Both the position numbers and the translations under genes were made by a program. From the NCBI GenBank assembly GCA_019114885.1, contig DXEQ01000025.1, positions 1 to 5,704 of the forward strand: a stretch of DNA of 5,704 nt, given 5' to 3'. The number at the start of each line of letters is the position of its first letter. Position 1 is the stretch's first letter. Positions 1-5,627 of this stretch are shown piece after piece. The notes beneath the pieces are model-generated. The model was not told where the DNA came from. It worked only from the letters and a program-made list of their open reading frames with translations, and ran no database searches. The stretch is from Candidatus Anaerobutyricum stercoripullorum. Its GTDB lineage: Bacteria; Bacillota; Clostridia; Lachnospirales; Lachnospiraceae.

Positions 1-155
1 CTCTTGGAATCAAGACCTTATCCGAGCAGGGAATCTCTGAGGATGATTTCTCCATGCTGGCAGACGATGTGTTAAAAGAGCCGGTTCTCGGATTCAATCC
101 AAAACAGGGCGTCACAAAAGAAGACGTTATGAACATTTTGAAGAAAGCATTTTAA
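1..155 (+). CDS. Iron-containing alcohol dehydrogenase, C-terminal fragment (5' end outside window)
   Basis: The frame with codons starting at position 3 is open from the left edge and ends at TAA 153-155, giving the last 50 residues of a protein. It reads LGIKTLSEQGISEDDFSMLA, then a short helix, GFNPKQGVTKEDV and a final NILKKAF. This matches the end of group III Fe-dependent alcohol dehydrogenases (FucO lactaldehyde reductase, 1,3-propanediol and butanol dehydrogenases): a loop plus 'GI...DF..LA' helix, then an 'NP(R/K)..T.EDV' segment and a short last helix. The metal- and NAD-binding residues lie upstream of the window, so activity cannot be judged. Family members reduce small aldehydes such as lactaldehyde or glycolaldehyde to alcohols with NAD(P)H in the cytoplasm. 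The next gene starts 37 bases downstream on the same strand with no terminator between, so the two are probably co-transcribed. A partner for the aldehyde-producing class II aldolase further down is plausible but inferred. Confidence 0.75.
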   Translation, partial: LGIKTLSEQGISEDDFSMLADDVLKEPVLGFNPKQGVTKEDVMNILKKAF

Positions 156-192
156 ATAACATGTGAAAGTATGAAAAGGAGGAGAAGGAACT

Positions 193-2160
193 ATGACGTG
201 TAAATATAAGGGAAAAGAATTATATCCGCATTTATTTTCCCCGCTTCGGATTGGAAATATCAAAATGAAAAACAGAATCATCTGTGCGCCGACCAGCCCG
301 AGTATGATCGACCTGAACGGACATTTTACTCCGGAGATGATCGCATATCTGGAAGAGAAGGCGCAGGGCGGCGCCAGCGTCGTTACATACGGTGAGGCCA
401 TCCCTCATTCCGCAACGGGCAAATCCCACAATAAGCAGCTGCAGCTGGACTCCTTCGGTGTTCGTCAGGGAATGACGGAATGTGCCCGCGCTATCCACAA
501 TGCAGGTGCCTACGCCAATATCCAGCTTTCCCACGGCGGAATGTACGGCGGACTGGCCAGCGTCGGCGGAGATGTGGATACCTGCAGCGTGGCATATGGC
601 CTGAGCGATATGACCATGCCGGCCGGCGAGGTAAAGGAGATGCCGAGAGAGCTGATCTTTGAGATCATTGAATCTTACGGAAAAGCGGCAAAACTGTGTA
701 AGGAAACCGGATTCGATATGGTGCAGGTCCATGCCGCTCACGGATGGCTGTTCTCCCAGTTTTTATCCCCTGTATGGAATAAGAGGACGGATGAATTCGG
801 CGGTTCCCTGGAAAACAGAGCCAGATTCTTTGTGATGGTCGTAGATAAGGTGCGGGAGACCGTCGGCCCTCATTTCCCGATTGAGGCAAGAATCTCCGGA
901 GACGACTTTACCGACAAGGGACTGGGACTGGACGACTGTATCAAGGTAGCGCAGATGATCGATGACAAGGTCGATCTGATCAACGTTTCCTGTGGAAATC
1001 ATGAGGACCCGGATATGTTCTGCCGGACACATCCTTCCGCATTTTACCCGAGAGGGGTCAATGTCTACCTGGCTGCCGCGATCAAAAAAGCAGTGAAGAC
1101 GCCGGTTGCCTGTGTGGGTTCCTTAAATGATCCGGCGCAGATGGAAGAGATCATCGCTTCTGGTCAGGCGGACGCTGTGGAACTGGGACGTGCCAGCCTG
1201 GCAGATCCGTTCCTGCCGAACAAAGCGTTATGTGGAAAGGCCGACGATATCACTCCGTGTCTGCGGTGCTACGAATGTTTCGGCGCGACCGGCGAGTTGG
1301 AGATGGTAAAATGTGCCGTCAACCCGATCATGGGACAGCAGCTGAATCATAAGGCCCAGGTGGAAAAAGCAGAACAGAAGAAGAAAGTACTCGTTGCAGG
1401 AGGCGGCCCTGCCGGAATGGAGGCAGCTATCACGCTGGCTCAAAGGGGCCATAACGTTACTCTGATGGAAAAGGCAGAGAAACTGGGCGGCAACCTGCAT
1501 CCTGCCGGAGCGGCATATTTTAAAGAAGATATCCTGAAACTGATCCGGGTTCTGGAAAACAGAACGAAAAAGGCTGGTGTGAACATTTTCCTGAATGCGG
1601 AGGTCACACCGGAAGTAGTAAAAGAGTTTGATCCGGACGTGCTGATCGTCGCCATTGGTTCCGAGGAACTGGTTCCGCCAATCAAAGGAATGGATAACAA
1701 GAAGGTGATTATGGCCATCGACGCGGAATTGCATCCGGAGAAACTCGGAAAGAAGGTTGCCATCATGGGCGGCGGTCTGGTCGGAGCAGAGGGAGCCGTT
1801 GGATTCGAACACGAGGGCAAAGAGTGTACGATCATCGAGATGAAACCGGAGATTGCGGAGGAAGTCAATTCCTTCTACCGCGGCGGATTAATGCCGGAAG
1901 TAGAGCGGGCCGCAAAATGTCTGGTGAATACCCGGGTTGTGGAGATCACAGATGAAGGTGTTATTTGCCAGAATGAAAAGGAAAAATTTGTGGTTGAGGC
2001 GGACTCCATTATCTGTGCTCTCGGCTTCAAATCCCCGTACGAGAAGGTGGACGCACTCGCTGATCTGGTGGATGAATCTTACATTATCGGCGACTGCAAT
2101 AAGGTTGGAAAGATTTACGAGGCAATCAGCCAGGCTTATTACACTGCTCTGCGCGTATAA
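193..2160 (+). CDS. NADH:flavin oxidoreductase, 2,4-dienoyl-CoA/enoate reductase type (FMN, 4Fe-4S, FAD)
   Basis: This 655-residue cytoplasmic flavoenzyme should pass electrons from NADH through FAD and an iron-sulfur cluster to FMN, to reduce an activated C=C bond. Residues 14-345 form an Old Yellow Enzyme TIM barrel: LFSPLRIGNIKMKNRII at 14-30, QLSHGG at 111-116, HAAHGWLFSQFLSP at 180-193 with the paired ligand histidines H180 and H183, then RTDEFGGSLENRARF. Cysteines 356, 359, 362 and 374 should bind the cluster. GGGPAG at 403-408 starts the FAD domain. GGGLVG at 526-531 starts the NAD domain, and acidic E549 at the end of its second strand favours NADH over NADPH. IGDC at 632-635 is the terminal flavin motif. 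The length is close to E. coli FadH (about 672). Start 193 follows a strong AAAGGAGG site at 175-182. Differences from FadH and YqjM: Trp185 replaces the active-site Tyr, Met117 replaces the usual Arg of HxGR, and the cysteine spacing is one residue short. The substrate is unknown; bile-acid, flavonoid, cinnamate or fatty enoate reductases are all possible relatives. Confidence 0.88.
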   Translation: MTCKYKGKELYPHLFSPLRIGNIKMKNRIICAPTSPSMIDLNGHFTPEMIAYLEEKAQGGASVVTYGEAIPHSATGKSHNKQLQLDSFGVRQGMTECARAIHNAGAYANIQLSHGGMYGGLASVGGDVDTCSVAYGLSDMTMPAGEVKEMPRELIFEIIESYGKAAKLCKETGFDMVQVHAAHGWLFSQFLSPVWNKRTDEFGGSLENRARFFVMVVDKVRETVGPHFPIEARISGDDFTDKGLGLDDCIKVAQMIDDKVDLINVSCGNHEDPDMFCRTHPSAFYPRGVNVYLAAAIKKAVKTPVACVGSLNDPAQMEEIIASGQADAVELGRASLADPFLPNKALCGKADDITPCLRCYECFGATGELEMVKCAVNPIMGQQLNHKAQVEKAEQKKKVLVAGGGPAGMEAAITLAQRGHNVTLMEKAEKLGGNLHPAGAAYFKEDILKLIRVLENRTKKAGVNIFLNAEVTPEVVKEFDPDVLIVAIGSEELVPPIKGMDNKKVIMAIDAELHPEKLGKKVAIMGGGLVGAEGAVGFEHEGKECTIIEMKPEIAEEVNSFYRGGLMPEVERAAKCLVNTRVVEITDEGVICQNEKEKFVVEADSIICALGFKSPYEKVDALADLVDESYIIGDCNKVGKIYEAISQAYYTALRV

Positions 2161-2167
2161 AACACAG

Positions 2168-2211
2168 CTGTATTGAGACGGAAACCGGATATGGATTCCG
2201 TTTCAATACGG
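2168..2211 (+). promoter_or_regulatory. Inverted repeat / RNA hairpin between two transcription units
   Basis: GTATTGAGACGGAA (2170-2183) pairs with TTCCGTTTCAATAC (2196-2209) across a 12-base loop. This gives 14 pairs with one G-U, extendable by a T-G and a C-G pair to 2168 and 2211. It starts just after the stop codon of the ene-reductase and ends 11 bases before the -35 box of the next promoter. No T-run follows on the plus strand, so it is not a standard rho-independent terminator. It could protect the 3' end of the upstream mRNA, act as a weak terminator, or be a binding site for a regulator of the downstream promoter. Confidence 0.6.
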
Positions 2212-2222
2212 AAAAAGCTAAT

Positions 2223-2251
2223 TTGAGAAGTGACTTATGGGTATTTATAAT
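2223..2251 (+). promoter_or_regulatory. Sigma-A type promoter of the dehydrogenase-transporter-aldolase unit
   Basis: The -35 box TTGAGA (2223-2228, five of six consensus bases) and a perfect -10 box TATAAT (2246-2251) are separated by the optimal 17 bases. Transcription would start near 2258, leaving a leader of about 54 bases before the ATG at 2312. The ATG at 2237 lies inside the promoter spacer and so would not be on this transcript. The promoter would give the three downstream genes expression independent of the ene-reductase. Read-through from upstream also remains possible. Confidence 0.75.
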
Positions 2252-2294
2252 AAATGTATCAATAAAGAGCAGGACGCTCAGGAAAAACACGCAG

Positions 2295-2300
2295 AAAGGG
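2295..2300 (+). promoter_or_regulatory. Ribosome binding site supporting start at 2312
   Basis: AAAGGG lies 11 bases before ATG 2312. It is weaker than the AAAGGAG sites of the neighbouring genes, but it is better than anything before the alternative ATG at 2237, where only GAGAAG is seen. With the promoter position, it decides the start of the 2-hydroxyacid dehydrogenase. Confidence 0.5.
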
Positions 2301-2311
2301 CGAGAAATATC

Positions 2312-3361
2312 ATGAAAAAGAAATTAGTTTTATGTACACAGCTTCCGGAAAAGAGAATGGAAGAGATCAAAGAATATTGCGACATTACCATTGCAGGCGA
2401 GTTAAAGCACGGCAAAGGAAATGTGACGGAGGAGATGACAAAAGCGGAGTGTGAAGGTTTTGAGATCGTTGTCCTCGGTGATGAATACGCCGGAACCGAT
2501 ACCATCAACGCATGGATCAACTCCGGAATGAAGTTCATCGGTGTGGCAAAGGGAACACCGGTAACAGTGGACAACGAAGCGTTAAAGGCAGCCGGAATCC
2601 CGCTGGCATACACACCGGGAAGAAACCGTGTGGCAGTCGCCGAGTTCAACATCGGTCTGATGATCGCCGCGGCGAGAAATCTCACACTGAGCGCAACGGG
2701 TCTTTCAAAGGGTGAGCATACCGGCCCGGCAAAAGAAAACATTTACGATGTGCCGGATGTAAAAAATGTCACATTCGGACCGCTGGATGAGAACCACCCG
2801 TTTACCGATTACGGCATCGGTTTTGAACTTTACGGCAAAAAGCTGGGTATCGCCGGATATGGCGCCATCGGACGTGAGGTTGCTGTGAGAGCAAAAGCAT
2901 TCGGTATGGAAATTCTTGCATACGATCCATTTATGCCGGAGGAAGTTATCAAGGCGGACGGAGCAATCCCGGTTGATCTGGATACCATGTTGACAGAGAG
3001 CGATATGGTAAGTATCCACCTTCCTGTGCTGGATTCCACAAGAAATATGGTCAACAAAGACTGGTTCTCCAAGATGAAACCGACCGCCTATCTGATCAAT
3101 ACGGCAAGAGCGGCCGTCATCGACCAGAAAGACTTCGTGGAGGCGCTTCAGAACAAAGAAATCGCAGGCGCGGCTATCGACGTATACTGGGAGGAACCGG
3201 TACCGGCAAATCATCCGCTCCTTTCCATGAGAAATGTGGTATGTACTCCACATATGGCAGGTCTCACCACAGACGTGGATAACTGGTCCGGCGAGATGAT
3301 GGCACAGGAAATCCTGGCGTACTTAAATAATGAAGAACTGAAATATGTCTGGAAACGATAA
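2312..3361 (+). CDS. D-isomer specific 2-hydroxyacid dehydrogenase, NAD-dependent
   Basis: This 349-residue cytoplasmic enzyme should interconvert a 2-oxo acid and a (R)-2-hydroxy acid with NAD(H). The N-terminal half carries the flavodoxin-like substrate domain, including TPGRNRVAVAEFNIGLMIAA at 101-120, equivalent to the 'N..AVAE' segment of phosphoglycerate dehydrogenases. The Rossmann domain has GYGAIG at 182-187 and acidic D205 in AYDP, pointing to NAD rather than NADP. The catalytic triad is present: R266 in NTAR, E295 in the EEP motif and H314 in CTPHMAG. The start is set at 2312 because the promoter covers the longer in-frame start at 2237, and the extra 25 residues would be a charged, family-unlike tail; MKKKLVLCTQ is a normal beta-strand start. 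Residues about 137-167, before the ELYGKK segment, seem longer by some 25 residues than in typical relatives. It is first in the unit with the transporter and aldolase. The substrate is unknown; an annotation as SerA would be over-specific. Confidence 0.85.
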   Translation: MKKKLVLCTQLPEKRMEEIKEYCDITIAGELKHGKGNVTEEMTKAECEGFEIVVLGDEYAGTDTINAWINSGMKFIGVAKGTPVTVDNEALKAAGIPLAYTPGRNRVAVAEFNIGLMIAAARNLTLSATGLSKGEHTGPAKENIYDVPDVKNVTFGPLDENHPFTDYGIGFELYGKKLGIAGYGAIGREVAVRAKAFGMEILAYDPFMPEEVIKADGAIPVDLDTMLTESDMVSIHLPVLDSTRNMVNKDWFSKMKPTAYLINTARAAVIDQKDFVEALQNKEIAGAAIDVYWEEPVPANHPLLSMRNVVCTPHMAGLTTDVDNWSGEMMAQEILAYLNNEELKYVWKR

Positions 3362-3403
3362 GACAGTCAGAACTACATAAAGAGAAGAAAAGGAGATGTA
3401 TTT

Positions 3404-4579
3404 ATGGAAACCAAAAAGAGTAAAATGGTCATTGCCGCTGGCTTACTGATCATGTCCATGACAATGGCATGTAACAGCGCATTATCCCCGATCCTTGCGG
3501 AAATCGGAAAGTATTTCCCGGAGGCCAGCGACGCATCCATTCAGATTGTACTTACGATTATCAACCTGATCACCCTTCCAATGATGATCATTGAACCATT
3601 TTTTGAAAAGTATATCACAAAAAGAGACATCGCGATCATCGGTACCGTTCTCATGCTGGTTGGAGCATTATTACCACAGGTATTAAACAGCCAGTTATGG
3701 ATGCTGTACCTTGCCAGCGCAGTGATCGGCGCAGGTTTATCCTTCGTGGTAGTAACAAGTTCTTCCCTGATTTCCGATTACTTTACCGGAATCGATAAAT
3801 CCAGAATGATGGGATTCCAGTCCATCTTTGTAAGTCTCGGCGGAACGATCATCGCAAAAGGTTCCGGATTACTGACAGCCATGGGCGGATGGAAAACAGG
3901 ATATCTCGTATTCTTCATCACCCTGCCGATCATCATCATCGTATTCCTGACAGTACCTCGCGGAGAGGTGATCGTTGCGGAACAGAGTACAGAAAAAGGC
4001 GGCATCTCCGGCAGCATGATCTACTTTGGCGCGCTTTGCCTGCTCACAGGTGTATTTGTAGCAACATTTAACACAAACATTGCAATGTACATCGATGCGA
4101 AAGGTATCGGCGACGCCAACACAGCGGGTACCGTTGCGGCCATCATGCAGATCGTAGGTATCGTGGGCGGACTTCTTCTCGGAACAGTCGTAAAGATGTT
4201 CAAGAGACTGACCATCGGCGCCTCCATCCTGGTGATGGCAGTGGGAACCGCATGCGTAGGTTTATCCACAAACTTCTATGTGATCTGCCTGGGCGCTTTG
4301 CTGGTAGGTATCGGATTTGCCATCAGAAATCCGGGTGCGGTTACATTTGGTGCCAACATGGTACCGGCAGCGCAGGCATCCCTGGCGATTGCCATTATCT
4401 CCGCTTTCTACAATGTCGGAAACTTCTTCTCCGCATTTATCGTAAATCCACTGGCAAATGTAATCAGCACCGATATCTCTTCCAGATTTATCGTATCTGC
4501 GGTTGCTCTGGCAATCATCGGTATCGTCTCCTGCATAAAAGCGCCGGTTACAGACAAACAGGCATTGGATGCACAATAA
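3404..4579 (+). CDS. Major facilitator superfamily transporter, 12 membrane helices
   Basis: This 391-residue integral membrane protein probably imports the substrate of the cluster, or exchanges it for a product, driven by an ion gradient. Hydrophobic stretches near residues 8-28, 45-66, 75-93, 98-124, 135-155, 166-183, 203-223, 241-264, 270-286, 291-311, 324-350 and 361-378 give the 6+6 layout. The charged stretch PRGEVIVAEQSTEKGG at 185-200 is the usual central cytoplasmic loop. The loop after helix 2 (EKYITKRD, 68-75) sits where MFS motif A is expected but matches it poorly. N and Q residues inside helices (N24, N54, N223, Q249, N337) could line a polar substrate path. The start is firm: AAAAGGAG at 3388-3395 is 8 bases before the ATG. 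The gene is 42 bases after the dehydrogenase and 41 before the aldolase. Specificity cannot be read from sequence; a small sugar, polyol or organic acid is inferred from the neighbours. Confidence 0.88.
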   Translation: METKKSKMVIAAGLLIMSMTMACNSALSPILAEIGKYFPEASDASIQIVLTIINLITLPMMIIEPFFEKYITKRDIAIIGTVLMLVGALLPQVLNSQLWMLYLASAVIGAGLSFVVVTSSSLISDYFTGIDKSRMMGFQSIFVSLGGTIIAKGSGLLTAMGGWKTGYLVFFITLPIIIIVFLTVPRGEVIVAEQSTEKGGISGSMIYFGALCLLTGVFVATFNTNIAMYIDAKGIGDANTAGTVAAIMQIVGIVGGLLLGTVVKMFKRLTIGASILVMAVGTACVGLSTNFYVICLGALLVGIGFAIRNPGAVTFGANMVPAAQASLAIAIISAFYNVGNFFSAFIVNPLANVISTDISSRFIVSAVALAIIGIVSCIKAPVTDKQALDAQ

Positions 4580-4620
4580 ACTTTGGATATAAATGAATCA
4601 GAAAGATGAGGAAATAAAAT

Positions 4621-5280
4621 ATGAAATATGAAGCAATCAGAAAAACCGTTTTAGAAGCTATCATGGAAGCAGTGGAAAAAGGACTGATCAACGGAACCTC
4701 CGGAAACATCGCCATGAGAGATTCCGAGGACAGAAATATCGTTGCGATCACTCCGTCCGGCATCTCCTATACAGGGATGAAACCGGAAGATATCGCCATC
4801 GTAGAGATGAAGGAAGATGGCAGCGTGGAATGGATTGACGGAAACTACAAACCATCTTCCGAGGTCCCGATGCACACAGAGGTTATGAGAAGAAGACCGG
4901 ATGTAAACGCTACCGTTCACACCCACAGCATGTATGCGACCATCTGCGCCATGGGTGAGAATCCGGAACTTAGACCAATCACTCCTCCACAGTGCGAATT
5001 CACACCGGTCGGTATCGTAAGCTTCACCATGCCAGGTTCCAACGACGTGGCACATAAGGTGGCAGACACTCTCGGAGAAAACGGCCGCGTATGTCTGATC
5101 AAAAACCACGGTATGTTCTCCTGCGGAAAAGATATGAAAGGCGCAATGCACGCTACCATCTACACCGAAGAGATGGCTGAGACGACCGTCATCGCCAAAA
5201 CACTTGGCAACTATGAGCCGATGCCGGAAGAAGCAGTGAAGAAGATGCAGGAATTAATCGCAGCGGATCAGGCAGTATAA
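4621..5280 (+). CDS. Class II aldolase/adducin family protein, L-fuculose-phosphate aldolase-like
   Basis: This 219-residue cytoplasmic, probably Zn-dependent lyase is close in length to E. coli FucA (215). GTSGNIA at 25-31 is the phosphate-loop motif, TPSG is at 44-47, and PSSE at 78-81 supplies the catalytic acid E81. H100 and H102 in VHTH plus H163 in KNHG are the metal ligands. The spacings E81-H100 (19) and H102-H163 (61) equal those of FucA (E73, H92, H94, H155). FucA cleaves a ketose 1-phosphate to dihydroxyacetone phosphate and lactaldehyde. The tyrosine equivalent to FucA Tyr113 is not evident here (PITPPQCEF at 119-127), and the C-terminus has no tyrosine like FucA Tyr209, so another substrate or another reaction of the superfamily (decarboxylation, epimerisation, dehydration) is possible. 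No sugar kinase is visible to make a phosphorylated substrate. The start is supported by GAGGA at 4608-4612, 8 bases upstream. It is the last gene before the terminator. Confidence 0.87.
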   Translation: MKYEAIRKTVLEAIMEAVEKGLINGTSGNIAMRDSEDRNIVAITPSGISYTGMKPEDIAIVEMKEDGSVEWIDGNYKPSSEVPMHTEVMRRRPDVNATVHTHSMYATICAMGENPELRPITPPQCEFTPVGIVSFTMPGSNDVAHKVADTLGENGRVCLIKNHGMFSCGKDMKGAMHATIYTEEMAETTVIAKTLGNYEPMPEEAVKKMQELIAADQAV

Positions 5281-5351
5281 TATAGTATCCGCTATTCCCA
5301 AAAGCTTCTTAAACATAACTAACTCCATTTTATACAATATATGAACAAACA

Positions 5352-5381
5352 AAAAAGCCGGTCCTTCTGGGCCGGCTTTTT
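5352..5381 (+). terminator. Rho-independent terminator of the cluster
   Basis: GCCGGTCC (5357-5364) pairs with GGGCCGGC (5369-5376) around a TTCT loop, with one T-G wobble. The flanking A-run (5352-5356) and T-run (5377-5381) extend the stem to 13 pairs and provide the U-tract. The A-run on the left means it could also act on minus-strand transcripts. It lies 71 bases after the aldolase stop codon. Confidence 0.93.
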
Positions 5382-5574
5382 AAAAAGAGAGAAAAGTATG
5401 AAAAAATCTATCAAATAATTGCTTCCCTGTTATTTGATGGCTTTATTCTACAGGAAGATTGTGAACAAGCTGTGAGCGAAGAATAACGATTGTCTGAAGA
5501 AAACTTACGGAAATGTGACAGAATGGTTTTCTTTTATTGTAAATGTTTTTTTCATATAAGAAAAAGATTTTCAA

Positions 5575-5603
5575 TTGTTTTTCCTGTCGGAACACACTAC
5601 ACT
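5575..5603 (+). promoter_or_regulatory. Weak candidate promoter for the gene at 5628
   Basis: TTGTTT (5575-5580) and TACACT (5598-5603) lie 17 bases apart and match the sigma-A consensus at three and four of six positions. The start would fall near 5610, just before the Shine-Dalgarno site. A separate TATAAG at 5555-5560 has no good -35 box at the right distance. Some promoter must lie here because a strong terminator precedes the gene, but which one is uncertain. Confidence 0.22.
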
Positions 5604-5612
5604 TTTGGAATT

Positions 5613-5619
5613 GGGGGTG
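5613..5619 (+). promoter_or_regulatory. Ribosome binding site for the gene at 5628
   Basis: GGGGGTG differs from the ideal GGAGGTG by one base. Its G-run ends 10 bases before ATG 5628-5630. It is the main evidence that the reading frame running off the window is a real gene. Confidence 0.55.
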
Positions 5620-5627
5620 CATTTCTT

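Larger units (their letters stand above)
5281..5627. other. AT-rich intergenic stretch after the cluster
   Basis: These 347 bases hold no convincing gene. They contain the terminator at 5352-5381, an AT-rich inverted repeat (5408-5418 with 5430-5440, one G-T pair, 11-base loop), a possible frameshifted micro-ORF near 5398-5486, and a weak possible promoter at 5575-5603. Base composition is clearly more AT-rich than in the upstream genes. No tRNA, riboswitch or transposon end was recognised. Confidence 0.6.

Noticed and set aside
171..203. Ten-codon frame starting at ATG 171 and overlapping the ene-reductase start
   Set aside because: It is made mostly of the purine-rich ribosome binding site (MKRRRRNYDV), has no site of its own and is most likely chance.
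2168..2211. Reading the inverted repeat as a rho-independent terminator
   Set aside because: The stem is followed by GAAAAAGC on the plus strand, with no T-run, and on the minus strand the following T-run is short and displaced.
2237..2311. N-terminal extension of the 2-hydroxyacid dehydrogenase starting at ATG 2237
   Set aside because: The ATG lies between the -35 and -10 boxes of a near-consensus promoter, lacks a good ribosome site and adds a charged tail not expected in the family.
232..5159. Several minus-strand open frames of 70-194 codons opposite the main genes (for example 1228-1812, 2705-3253, 4651-5151)
   Set aside because: They lie opposite strongly supported genes, show no recognisable domains, have unusual Cys/His/Ser-rich composition, and lack ribosome sites; they are shadows of the plus-strand codon pattern.
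5496..5534. GAAGAAAAC / GTTTTCTTTT pairing as a further hairpin
   Set aside because: It is only 8-9 A-T-rich pairs with a 21-base loop; such pairings are common by chance in AT-rich spacer DNA.
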